Positions 10,891-22,110 of a stretch of DNA of 64,000 nt are shown one piece after another. The position numbers and the translations under genes are program-made. This stretch comes from Apophysomyces variabilis (taxonomy: Eukaryota; Mucoromycota; Mucoromycetes; Mucorales; Mucoraceae). The stretch covers positions 434,001-498,000 of the forward strand of contig MZZL01000376.1 in the NCBI GenBank assembly GCA_002749535.1, in the 5' to 3' direction. Under the pieces are notes generated by a model. That model did not search any database and was not told where the DNA came from. It was given only the letters and a program-made list of their open reading frames with translations. Positions within the stretch are counted from its first letter, which is position 1; every line of letters starts with the position of its first letter.

Positions 10891-13699
10891 ATGAATCTGT
10901 CACTGGCTGACAAGAATCAACCATGGGTCGATGGTCTGTATTATCCGCGTAACGCGTATAAAGGTCCTGTTCTTCCAGTAGGACGTTTGTCTCGAGAATC
11001 GCTGGAAAGAATAGTACAAGACGCAGTCAAGGCAGAACTTGAATCCGATCGACGGAAGGCACAAACTGATCAACCGGATCAACCCTTGACCTTACGCAAA
11101 CTACCAGCAAGCAACATCCGACTTTTCCCAAACATTCAACAAACACATACCCAGGAACCAAACATATCAGAACATGTCCTCACCTTAAAACGACAACCAC
11201 ATTTTGCTTTGTATGGATCAGGATCCGAGAAACGATCGCTGGAACAATCGCCCATCAAGCTGGATCTGGTCGGTGCGGTACAGAAGCGTCAGAAATACCT
11301 GTCCGAGAATGAACAGCGACAGACACCACCACGGATACCTCCTGTTCATGAACACTTTGAGACGCTCGAAGAATTAGATGTTCCGTTACACGCGCTCACT
11401 GAAAACAGCAGCACAGATACAAGCCAGCAACAACCTGGTGAGCATGAAGCAAACGTACCTGCAGTTTTGGATACAACTCAAGAAACCAATCATGAGGCCG
11501 AAACAAACGAACAAACATCAGCATCACCCATCCGGGCAGAACAGACGACGACAACGGACGAACAAACATCGCAAATCAGCCAAATGGAACAACCCTCAGT
11601 AGCTGAGAAATCGTCTGTATCGGTTGCATCAAGCGGAGAAAATATCCCTGCAAAGGAAAATGTCATGTTAATGAATGGCGTCAGACCTTCTACAAGTCAA
11701 CGGCGCAATACCGAGAATATATTGGAAGAGCTGCTCGGCAACGAAGAATCGGATGTTGCCAGCCCTGAAGAAACGACATCTCCCAGCTTGAGTATCCCAG
11801 CTCAATGGGTGCCTGTATGTGCCACTAAGTTGCAGATCGAGCAATGCGAGAAGACAAGGGAAGAAGCCGAGAAGCTATCTGATGAACTGTTAAAGACCCG
11901 TTTTGAGAGAGTCATCGATATTCTTAATCATCCACTATCAAGTAACACCGATGAATATGGGGTTACGCTGTCAGATAAATGGGGTGGATCAGGGAAAACA
12001 CTCGTCGTCAAGCGAGTATTGGATATACTAAAGGAGCGAAAGATCGTAAGTGATATAATGTCTCAAAGCTACTGTATTAAGCATTTAAACTAGAATATTA
12101 CTATCGCCATTTTGACATTTGACATGGATACCGAGAACCTTTTGTACAGTATGGTTAAAACTTATGGATTTCAATGTCAGCGCGTGGGATCTGTGTTAGA
12201 TGAGACATGGAAAGCTGAATATGGCGTGTTTCTATGCAGTCAACCGGTTCGACCAGATGAGGGACGATTAAAAGTAAGCAATACAGGTCGTAAGAATCTA
12301 GTCGTTTAATCAGCATCTTTCAGTTCGGTCCTCAAGCTGATGTCATATTTGCAATGGATATCCGTATTGAACCATCTCATGCCATATTCAAAAAGATCCG
12401 TGGAGCACGGTCGGACCAACCACCCGTCGTCTGGTTTGTCACATTGGGTAGTCTGGAAGAGTGGGCAGCGCGCGATGAAAGGTCCAAGCTCTCGTGGTGG
12501 GTGTCTGATCCCGAGTATCGAAAACTGGTACGAAGGCCAAATCGGTGGGTCAGTGCTCAGGAGGCTCAGCAATTGAATGATACCGTTATCCAAAGTATGA
12601 CACAATGGATCTTATCAGACTTTAAAGGACTTTTTCAAGTTCGGATGGAAAAAGTGCCTATTTCGTCTGCTATTGCTAGTGACGAGGTTACACAGGATGA
12701 GGAGATTGTAAGGAACGATGGCTCAATGGCTGAAAATGTTGAGACAGAAGAAGAAGAAGAAGAAGAAGAAGAAGATTTGTCTATGGATATCAGTGACGGT
12801 GAAGAAGTGGATATTGAGACTGTGTCTGAGCCTGGAGCTCCCGAAATAACACAATCTGTAAGCGAACGAGATGTACCTGTAGTAACCGATGCAATCGTGG
12901 AAACGCGGACGCAAAACGTATCTGTACCCAAAGATGTACTTGATGTCAGCTCCGATAAGGCAGTTCATCCTCAGCAGGGACTTCATGCTTCTATGGACGA
13001 TACGACAGGTCCAGCAGATGTTTTCATAAATACGCAGCGTGCCATTCCATCCGAAGTAGGCTTCGATACTGCTTTTGCAAGAGAAGATGCAACATTGTAT
13101 TCGACAGATAGTAACCCTGATAAGCAGCAACTTTCCGAAAATCTTGAGAAAAAGGTGAAAGAGGTAGTTATTATCAATATGATTGAGCATGACGATAACG
13201 TGAATACAATTTCTAGCTCTTTCAATACCAGCGGTTTCCTATTGCTTTACTACGAACTAAGGGAGCGCACCAGCATGGATCGAGTATTCGCGCATCAAAG
13301 TCGAATTTATCTGGAGCGCGCGGTGTTCTTTCATCCGACGATGAGACTTACTATTCGGCAAATGAATCCGAAGCTCAAGAACCTTCGGGAGTCAGCACGG
13401 ATGAGCAAACTTCATCAGGTAGTTTTGAGTTTTGGAAACGTACTAAATACGAGTTGTGGAACTTATGACTTCTTCTTTTATTCTCTTCGCATACCATAGC
13501 ACTCACAGATAACGAAGTGGAGCTTCTCCAACAATTAGAGTCGTTGAGAATGGATTACAATAAGGAGTACCAGGTGGAACTTGAACAAATCAGGTCAATC
13601 TACGACGAACGCATGAAGGGTTTGCGAAAGAAATATATTACACGAGCAATACAAATTGCAACGAATACATTCGATGCAAGCACACCTTGCAAACCATGA
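10891..13699 (+). CDS. Probable Hda2/Hda3-like subunit of a class II histone deacetylase complex
   Basis: Likely chromatin protein. Exons 10891-12045, 12094-12273, 12324-13163, 13217-13418 and 13500-13699 give about 858 aa. The middle (residues about 360-560) has a helicase-like arrangement: a pseudo-Walker loop (DKWGGSGKTLVVKRVLDIL), a following beta-strand (NITIAILTFDMDTENLL), VFLCSQPVRPDEGRLKFGPQ, DVIFAMDIRIEPSH, and QPPVVWFVTLGSLEEWAAR. That order fits the SNF2-like DNA-binding domain of Hda2/Hda3. The C-terminus is a coiled coil (ELLQQLESLRMDYNKEYQ through MKGLRKKYITRA), as in those subunits. Long Ser/Thr/Gln/Glu-rich linkers and a (GAA)n-encoded poly-Glu run flank the core. Residues 1-100 include SLADKNQPWVDGLYYPRN. 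No catalytic DExx box is seen, consistent with a non-enzymatic subunit. The start is the first in-frame ATG; the naive 13.2-13.4 kb reading frame is wrong unless the 13164-13216 intron is removed. Confidence 0.6.
12747..12773 (+). repeat. (GAA)9 trinucleotide run coding poly-Glu
   Basis: Nine consecutive GAA codons inside the Hda2/3-like gene, encoding a glutamate tract in an acidic linker. A likely site of length polymorphism. Confidence 0.9.
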
Positions 13700-16510
13700 A
13701 ATGAGCGATATAAGTGATAAACATCAACCATATACAATAGAACATTATTGAGCAGGCTCTCTCTTCCTAATTGTTATTCAGGAAGGCTCGGATTGATTTG
13801 CCACACTAAGGAGGGGTGAATGGTTAGACCGTCAGCAAGATCTGTCCCAATTTTTGATGATACGGTAAAGACTATGTTAATGGGTAGGGAGTAAAGTATA
13901 TACAGCCAAGAAAAATTGCACGATGTCTTTGCTTCTATTTAGCGAATAAAATCTTTAGCTTACTCTCGATAAAACCTTTCTTTTTGTAATAGATGAAGAG
14001 TGGAATAACCAGTAAATAAGAAACAGATCATATGTCCCTTGTCATGTTCGTCCATTTGATTGAAACAGAGGCACACTATTCATATTGCTAAGACAGGCAA
14101 TTTTTGCTGATAGTACTGTATCCTTCTTTATTCATGCATAGCGAATTAAAATAGCTCAAGTTTTAAGCCGTAAAAGATGCAGCCTCTCTATTTGCTAAAC
14201 AAGCAATAATCTGATTCTTGGCAAAAAACGAAAAAAAAAAAGGCTGACCAACTATCCCATAACAAGACATGCTTGTTCCAGGACGTTTTCCGTCATTCTG
14301 CATAGTTTCTGTGCACACATGCAACAAAGGAAGTGTGTCATTGGAAGGAGGCGCAACATTGCAGGGAAAGCAAAAAAACCAGATCAAAAATTTTCTCAAG
14401 TACGTGTAAGTGTTGCAGCTTGTTTTGGCGATTCACACTGATCCTCCTTCTTTTTTATTCCTTTTTGACAAAAAGTATATCATTGACGTATTATAATTCA
14501 GTCTGGTATTCTTGTTTTTTACTTCCATGGAATATGTGGTGGGTCATTTCCAACTTAGACACCTTCATTTTTACCCATGCAACATGATAAGAACAAAACC
14601 CGGGCTTCATTACTTTTTTAGAATCGAAGTAGGCTGACCAAACATTGACACCCTTCGTATCCCTTTGCGTCTTTTGAACCTAAATGAGCAAAAATAAAAA
14701 AAAGGGCTAATGTCTACTGCGCATGGCAATGATCGGAGAGCAGATTGTTTTCCGCCATAGTAGAAAATTTGAAAAGAGAAAAAGTTTATTCTATCTTAAT
14801 CTAAGGTTTAAAGACATTCTCCGCGATTGTTCACTCCATTCAATTGGTTCCTGGCTAAAGGAGGATGGGTAGAGAAAAGAAAAAGCAAAATAATTATGAT
14901 GTTTGTTATAGATCGGACTAGTAGCTTGGTACTTCTGGAACAGCAACTTTGATCTTTCCTGTCCTTTTTCCTCAAAGCTTAAGTTGTTCCTGTTCATCAA
15001 GCCGATCTGCGCCAAGAGCAAATTCTTCGATCAGATTGTCTTGTTCACTTTTCTCAAGTTTCTCCGTGCGGATAGCGTTTTAAATGAATAAATGCAGTTG
15101 CTAACCATAACAGGAGATTACTTGCAATTAGAAAAAAAAAACCATATCCACTGTACACCTTGAGGTGGTTTCAAACGAAATGAATTTGTGCAACCTGTAT
15201 GTCACAACCTTTTCTCCGCTTAAACAAACAACTTTTTCTTTCACGCCCAACATTAATATCGCCTATACAACCTACTGAGAGTCAAATAAACACAATCCAC
15301 TCAGTGATAGCATGCTTTCTTATTTTTTTCTTCTTCTTCTTTTTCTTGTTATTCTATGCTTTCCTTAAAATGTTTTGGACTAGGATACAAGATTAATGAA
15401 GTAATATGACGAAATGAAGCATTTCGTAAGCATAAATCTAACTTGTGCTATCGGAAGAAATAGCCTTTTATATTTCATTCTCTATCCCACTGTCTTGTTT
15501 TCCTCAAAGAGAAAATTAAGGGATTGGACGGAAACCAACGTCCGACAATGCATTGCATCTGAAAGTGGCTATCCTTTCTTAATGTGGACCATCTCCACTT
15601 ATCATCCAAGGAAAGAAACGATTAACTTTGTCTCTGTAAATTCTAACCTAACGGTTTTTCAAGTCGGGTATCTTAGCAACCTAGTACTGCAATGGTTACG
15701 AAAAAAGGAGTTGAACAGATTCGTTCTGTGACATTTTCCCGATTTCCCGTGAAAAAAGGTTTATTGATGTGCGATGGAACATGTAAAAGGAAAAAAGAAA
15801 GAATGCCATTCACGAAAAAACACCCTGATCTGCCGCTCTTTCCCCCCCCATCGTTTCGCTTGTTTTCTTTTGGGATGATACTTTAAGTTGAGATCAAAGA
15901 AACTTTCGCTTGCGAAACTATGTTCAAACTGGTGTACAAACATCTCGCTGATAGCCTGCAGAAAGGGGTACTTTTTTTTCAAGCTTTCGTGACACGTTCC
16001 CACAATCACTACTTGATTTTACGTGCACGCATATACTCTCTTTCTGTCTCTCTCCCTCTGGATCATCTGTGTCGGCGGGAAATCCTATTTAAGCTAGTCA
16101 ATACTAACCGAACTTCAATATTTTCGCCGTATGTAACACGGTTTTGAATAGGGTAAATAATCTTTGATCCCTCTAAATCATATTTTCCCCGCTCATATCT
16201 TACGTAACCAGCAGATTACAAACAACAAAAGTTTAACCATCAGCATCTGGTTTGCCTTTCTGTTTTTTTTCCCTCCTATCTATTGCTGTGTTTATTTACA
16301 TTAAATTAAAGACTTTCTCTTTCCCCCTTCATGACTGTGTTTGTTCAATGGCAGAATCGGAATCAGAAAAAAAGAAAAGAAACAAGAGCCTTGGTACCTG
16401 GAAGAAACCATGACATTTGCGGTGCTTGAAAAAGTGTCGATCCAAAAAAGAAAAAGAAGCGCAGCTGGTGGTTTTTTGGCACATAGCATCCGAAATATTC
16501 CCCATTTTCT
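13700..16510. other. 2.8 kb intergenic, no supported gene
   Basis: AT-rich, with scattered homopolymers and CT-rich stretches (for example near 15330 and 16040). ORFs of 60-105 codons occur on both strands, the longest at 15414-15731 (+), but none has a recognisable motif, a consistent start or splice partners. The right end contains the 3' UTR of the acidic-protein gene. Confidence 0.5.
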
Positions 16511-17683
16511 TTAATCGATCGTCTTTCGGTAGGACTGGATAGAGTTTCGAAAATATAATTGTTTGACATTTGTTAAGAATGTTAAAAACAATCATCCATG
16601 AAATAAAAGTAACTTACCGGTAGTACAGGCTGCTCTGGAGAAAAGATCCATTTCTGCAAATACAGAAGGGAAAAGAATAAGTTTATTTGTTGCAATCCAT
16701 GTTGCGCGCTCTCTCTCTCTTTCTTTCTTTTCCGTTACCTTTATCTTTGGTAATTTGACTATGAATAAAACGCAAATAGCCAGGAAAAAGAGGAATGAAG
16801 GTGTTGAATATCTCACTTCTGCGCCTGCTTCCACACTGGCTCCAAGCGTGGTTGTCGTTGTTTGATCCGCGCCTGAAACAGAGGCAGTGCTGTATATACC
16901 AGCGCCGTGGTTTTTGCTTTCTTGTAGACGATCTAACGTCTCTTCTATATCGACCAATGGTGTTGGTGGTGTCGTAGGTGGAGCCAGCTCTTTCTTCTCG
17001 TCGTGCTCCATCCCTACCGTTCCGTCGACAGTCACTTCCAGTGTCTTTTCTGTCTCGGTCACAGGTTGGTCATCCGCCAGCGAATGCGTGTCAATGAATG
17101 GTGCATCTTGAAACACCCCGTCATCATACTGATCACTGCTGCTATCAGCGCCGTTGCTGATATCCTCGGGTTGAATGGCATCATTCACTGTGTTATCTTC
17201 TTCTTCCTGTATTTCTTCCTCATCGATTAATTGTTCGTCATCTTGGTTTTCATCCAATGGTTCAGGCGCACCCAATTCCGGTCCCTCATCTTCTTCTTCT
17301 TCGGTCTGATTACTAAATAATTGATTTGGCTCTGTTTCTTCCTGTCTCTGTTCATCTTCTTCATCATCGTCCTCGTCCTCGTCTTCTTCGACTTCGTCAT
17401 CTTCCACTTCATCGTCTTCCTCTTGGTCATCTTCTACTTCACCATTTCCTTCTCCTTCCGTTTCTTCATCATCTTGTTCATCGTCTTCCATTCCATCCTC
17501 TTCTTCCCAACGCTTTTCTTCTAACGTTACAAGTGGCGTCGGCACGTTGTTGGATGAAATATCATCTGCCCAATCAATGCGTTTGTCGATCTCTTTGTCC
17601 TTAATTGGCGTATCCTCGAAAGTGGCAACTGATGCTGATGCCTGTGCAAGATTTGAGGGCAAATGGAGTGTTGTTTCGGCCAT
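16511..17683 (-). CDS. Highly acidic, probable tail-anchored membrane protein of unknown function
   Basis: I do not recognise the family. Preferred exons (minus) are 17683-16739, 16653-16618 and 16534-16511, 334 aa. After MAETTLHLPSNLAQ comes a central region of almost only Glu/Asp (residues about 60-190, short Glu/Asp repeats), then a Ser/Thr/Pro linker. Near the C-terminus lies a clear transmembrane stretch (PSFLFFLAICVLFIVKLPKIK) followed by a short tail (KWIFSPEQPVLPSYRKTID). One C-terminal helix and no signal peptide suggest a tail-anchored protein with an acidic cytosolic domain. An alternative donor (GTGAGA, after ...GAE) would splice the membrane segment out, so soluble and anchored forms are both possible. 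The start is placed at 17683 because the frame upstream (to 17725) has no conserved look. Confidence 0.55.
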
Positions 17684-17881
17684 CCTTATAAAGTATAAAA
17701 AAGCAGGTGTAAGGGGTGGGTTCAACTGAGAGGAAAACCAAGAGAACCTGCGATGGGTGTCTTTTTTGCCTGGCGTTGTACAAAATGGCCGTGGGATTCC
17801 CTTTCCTGGTCTGATCGCACGCTTTCTATATAAAGTACGTCAGCCTTTCCGGGTCCCCAGATTTCCTTCTACGGATTCCAT

Positions 17882-18229
17882 ATGAGCGATTTGTCCTTCT
17901 TTTCTATAGAGGATGGCCAAACGCTATGCTGTCGACGAGAAAATGTATGCTCCCGAAACCGTAAGCTGTTCCTACGCAGATTATTTGCGCATGAATATCT
18001 TTTGGCACCTGTTTCCATGCCGACGGAGCATGGAAAAAGAGTGCCTATGCCACCGTATGAGCGAAGGGACTACCAAGCGAACCTGACAGACACTTTCGGT
18101 CAATATCAAAAAAGCATGGTCGCCCGATATATTCTTATTGAAGAGCATAAGAAGGTGATCTTAGAATATGATATGATCAAAGAGCATCTTTTGCTTGCAC
18201 TAGAACAACAGACGAAGTCGCGAGCATGA
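17882..18229 (+). CDS. Hypothetical protein, 115 codons
   Basis: An ATG-initiated ORF upstream of, and divergent from, the acidic-protein gene. The second half is rich in Glu/Lys/Leu with a helix-forming pattern (SMVARYILIEEHKKVILE, then DMIKEHLLLALEQ) and could be a coiled coil. The first half is Cys/Arg-rich. A competing start in another frame (ATGGCCAAACGC at 17913) is also open for about 57 codons, so a frameshifted or differently spliced gene is possible. No family recognised. Confidence 0.3.
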   Translation: MSDLSFFSIEDGQTLCCRRENVCSRNRKLFLRRLFAHEYLLAPVSMPTEHGKRVPMPPYERRDYQANLTDTFGQYQKSMVARYILIEEHKKVILEYDMIKEHLLLALEQQTKSRA

Positions 18230-19197
18230 GAGGTTTTGAAGGAGAGGATTCCAGTAGTCTAAAGCAAGTGCTCTGCCGGACTTATGAGGACATGAGTGTA
18301 ACCTGCCGTTCAGAAAGGAGCCCGGTCTCAGCCTCTAGAACCCTGTGGCATCGTCCGGTCGATTGTCTAGCTCCTTTTCCTATGCATCTGGCCAAGCTGT
18401 AAGCAACTGCATGTCAACCTACAATCAACATTGTATTTCAAATAGCTATCCAATTCTTTATCAGTCAATGCTGAGCGATCAAATGTGTCGAAACAGACCA
18501 ATTCACATGTGAAGTAGCCAACACTTGCTCACGACAAAATGCAGCACCTGATCTTGCAGTAGAGAAAAGAATAAAAAAAAAAAAAGAAAAATATCATCCC
18601 ACCGATTCATACGTGCACTGTACAGTTAGCTCGAGGAATACATAGTAATGATCCGAATCATCATGCTTCATCTTGCATCATTAACAAATGATGGTACTAA
18701 ACATATCAGTGACAAAGGATGAACACTTTGTTTAGTGACGCGACCATTTATAGATAAGGCCCATGAAGAAGCAAATACACGAGACATTGCGAACAAACAA
18801 ACAACAAACAAATCATGAGCAGACACTGTTGGCAGATATTTCTGGAATATGCATGATCCCTGCAATAAATCATGCTTCGTTTTACACACACACAAAAAGA
18901 AATACTACACGTCCTAACTTCCTCTAAACTAACGAAACAAAACAAACACAAAAAAGATAGGGAAAAGAAACAAAGGCATAAAATAGATGAACAAGATAAG
19001 AAATAAAGAAAAAAGAAAAAGTTTTTGGTTTACAAAATTTTTGGGTTTTAGCCATCTGTATTTTTTTTTCTTCTTCTTTTGTTGAGATGCTAAATTCGGG
19101 TTTGATTTAGGGCTTGCATAGAAAAACCGATTCATATGGTCAGCATATGGTTTTTTTTTGAGGTGAATAGTAATAATTAGAATAAAGTTACTGTGTG
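18230..19197. other. Intergenic, AT-rich, no gene seen
   Basis: About 1 kb dominated by A/T homopolymers (for example 18566-18590 and 18930-19080). It presumably carries the FYR-gene 3' UTR. Minus-strand ORFs here are Phe/Leu-rich products of T-rich DNA and were ignored. Confidence 0.5.
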
Positions 19198-21752
19198 TTA
19201 CGCTGTCTCGATGGCAGATCGATGATTGTCACTGTTATTGTTGTTCGTGTTATTGACGGTGGACGTAGTAAGAACGGATGGAAGAGAATGACGATGTGAT
19301 AGGGATGGAAAGGAATTCGGTGGAGGGGATGATGTGGATTGGGGCGTTGGCGGTGAGACGGTCGAGTGAAGTGTAGATATTTTGGATGCTTGCTCTTCTT
19401 GTTGCTGTTGCTGCTGTTGCTGTTGTTGCGATTCAATTTGTTCTTGGCTCTGTATTGTATCTAATTTGCCACTGGGAGCTGACAGTAGACGACTGCTTGT
19501 CAAACTGTAATTCACTCCTCCATACAGTGCACCAGGTAGCATTGGATCCGTGCGCCGTCGGTTGCGACCTGGTTTATTAAATCTCGCCGGCTCGAATGAT
19601 TGCCAAACGTACTGTGAGCATTGGGAAGCGTTGGGTAAATCCTGGATCATTTTGGCAATGGTATTTTTACGTAAGCCGAAGAAATCGGGACCGACAGGAT
19701 TATGACCATATTCTTGGTTACGAATAGCAAAAGCGCGTCTAATTCACAAGAAGGGGGAAAGATAACCAAGTTATGAATACCAATAGAATAAGAAGAAGAT
19801 AAAACGCCCTTACCGAACAATAATGGTCCATACTGTAGTGGGTGTAGGTCCAGAATATGTCATTGGACAATCATCAGCTGTTACTTCGAACTACACAAGT
19901 CATTATTTTTCATTAGGAAAACACTTCTTCATTCTTCGTTCTTTTTCTTTTTTTTTTCTGTTTACCTTGGGTTCTTTCCCGTTTTCTAATATACGACATG
20001 TATATTGTGTATCGCTTTTCGGATCGACCATACTACGGTACCATCTACACATAATTAGAAATCAAGGTGAATAATGCATCGTTGGGAAGAAATAGAAAAT
20101 TGGAGTTGTAACGTACTTGCGCACCGTGTAATTAGCTGGGTAAATGTAACGTTGATTATGGTATGCTGGACGATCATAGATAACAGTGCCAAGATTGACG
20201 ACGGTCCATGAATCAATTTCTACGGGAAGGATATAATTGCCGTTTTCATCCTTGTCGACTTCGTAAAATGTCCTGACGGCAGTACCAGGTTGTGTTGATG
20301 ATTTAACATCAGACGAGATAGAAGACGGGTTCTTTTTCCGCTTTTTATTGCTTGGGGTGTAAATCACGGGAATCCCGCTCGATTTGTCAGCAAAGGTTGA
20401 GGTGGAGGACGAAGAAGACGAGGACGAGATCGGACCGTGTATTTCTTTTTCGGTGGGGGTAAACGCCGAGCGCCATTGTTGTTGGTGGGGATGAAGTGGT
20501 TGCGCTTGTTGCTGCTGCTGTTGTTGTTGTTGCTGTTGCTGTTGCTGTTGCTGTTGTTGCGATGAGTGTGGATGGTGTGGATGGTGTGGATGATGTTGTT
20601 GGTGCTGTTGGTTTTGCTTTTCTGAGACCAAGGACAGTGCCCGATCATTGCTCTCCCGCCGGTTGGCTAAATGGAATTTGTCTTCGTGACGGTAAGGGTC
20701 ATCGCGCGGAGTCTGTTCTGTCGGATAAAGTTTGCGTGATTCGGCGGTTATTGGCGGAGATCGTTTGTAGGGATCAAGATTGGGTGAAACAGAAGTGTTG
20801 GGGAAAATCGGCTCCGGCCGGCAGATTTGGGAAGACGACGTTGTGGGAGCCATGATACCATGAGGGGGAGGTAAGCGAGGTGCGGGTGATGACAGGGAAG
20901 GAAGCGTAGGCGATTGGCGTTGGCGTTGTTTGAGGTATTTATCAAACTCGGTTTCACTGTTTGAAGAAGAAGAGGAGGAGGAAGAGGAAGCCAGATTGAT
21001 ACTGCAACTGCAAGGATGATCCTGTGTAGGAGAACGAGATGCATTTCGAAAACAATTGAAGTTTTGTGATCTAAGTGCATTGTAAAAGTCGTCCTTGAGC
21101 CATCGCAACGTCTAGCATAAAAGAACCACGTGAGATCCCAAAACAGACGAAGATACGATTACTTACAGGATGTAACTCGATATGGACATCAATGTGACGA
21201 TCGTGGCCGTCTTTGGGTTCTTTGACTTTGCCATAGACTCTCAATTCCTCGATGTCGTCCCGCTCAAGGATCCAAGATAATAAGCCGTGACCTTCCCAAA
21301 TCAGAGAATCGCGCCGCTCCGACGGCCCTGATTCCTGAAAATTCACAGCATAAATGGATAGATCATGGACACGGCAAATAATGTCCGGGCTGCCAAAGTT
21401 GGAAAACGGTGAGCATCACGTGTAGTATGGAAAGGTGAAAAGGATTAAAAAAAAAAAGATTGGCTAACCTCGATGAACAGATTGCCCAAAGGCATTCTTT
21501 GAGAGGAATCGGAACAATGTCTTTATACTCAGAACTGATTGGTACAGAAAATGTGGAAAGACGTGTGCCTGCATTGCCTCGAACTGAATAATACACCTTC
21601 ACTACATGACAACAATGTCAGTGTATCTGAACCTGTTTTGTTGGCATGACGCTATTTCTTTTCAATTTTTTTTTGTAGTTAAGGCAACCTTTTTCCTTTG
21701 GTTCATCCATTCCGGAAGTCGATTCCTCAGAGTAAAATGCCGTCGTTGTCAT
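19198..21752 (-). CDS. FYRN/FYRC-domain nuclear protein with polyglutamine tracts
   Basis: Exons (minus) 21752-21689, 21601-21469, 21389-21167, 21111-20117, 20044-19966, 19890-19814 and 19738-19198 give 703 aa with consistent phases. The C-terminal half has a FYRN motif (WTVVNLGTVIYDRPAYHN, then YIYPANYTVRKWYRSM) and a FYRC motif (CPMTYSGPTPTTVWTIIV, RRAFAIRNQEYGHNPVGP, DFFGLRKNTIAKMIQD). Paired FYR motifs occur in chromatin proteins such as MLL/trithorax, TBRG1 and some JmjC demethylases; no SET, PHD or JmjC domain is visible, so a TBRG1-like adaptor is the closest comparison. The N-terminus (VKVYYSVRGNAGTRLSTF, PLKECLWAICSSSPDIIC) may be a separate beta-rich domain I cannot name. The middle is low complexity: poly-Ser, His-rich and about 18 Gln. 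The first exon uses a weak donor (GTTGCC) and is the least certain part. Confidence 0.8.
19397..19430 (-). repeat. CAG/CAA repeat coding poly-Gln (C-terminal tract)
   Basis: An interrupted CAA/CAG run on the minus strand encoding about ten glutamines near the FYR protein C-terminus. Confidence 0.85.
20506..20559 (-). repeat. CAG/CAA repeat coding poly-Gln (central tract)
   Basis: About 54 nt of mixed CAA/CAG codons (about 18 Gln) in the FYR protein, next to a His/Pro-rich stretch. Mixed codons suggest a conserved glutamine tract rather than a pure unstable microsatellite. Confidence 0.9.
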
Positions 21753-21889
21753 AATCAAGTAAGAAAAAAGAAAGAGAGAGATGAAACGATAGATAAAGCA
21801 AAAGAAAGGGAACTAAGATAGGTATATACCGTGATCGAAATAGGTATGAAACGAAAGGGAAAGATAAGTTTTGTGTTTGCAATATAAAG

Positions 21890-22110
21890 AGAAAGAAAGA
21901 AAGAGAGAGAGAGAGAGAATACCTCTCTATGCAGTGTACAGAAAAAAAATAAAAATAAAAAAGAAAAATAACCAAAATAAAATAAAATAAAATAAAATAG
22001 GAAAGAGTGAGAAGAAGAAGAGGAAGAAGAAGAAAAAAGGGGGGCAAAGCAAAGAGAAGAGAAGAGAGAAGAGAGAAGAGAGAGAAAGAGGAAAAGCAAG
22101 AGCCACAAAA
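21890..22110 (+). repeat. Purine-rich tract with GA, AAAAT and GAA repeats
   Basis: Nearly uninterrupted purines: GAAA/GA repeats at 21890-21920, about five copies of AAAAT at 21975-22000, then GAA/GAGA repeats to 22100. On the other strand this gives a long polypyrimidine run. Confidence 0.85.

Noticed and set aside
12635..12931. Minus-strand Ser-rich ORF antisense to the Hda2/3-like gene
   Set aside because: It is the complement of the GAA-rich coding tract (poly-Ser by frame); no start context or motif.
17321..17604. Plus-strand hydrophobic or Arg/His/Leu-rich ORFs
   Set aside because: Antisense shadows of the GAA/GAT-coded acidic protein.
20496..20855. Plus-strand Val/Ala-rich ORF with a hydrophobic start
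   Set aside because: Antisense of the CAG/CAA poly-Gln tract; it mimics a membrane helix.
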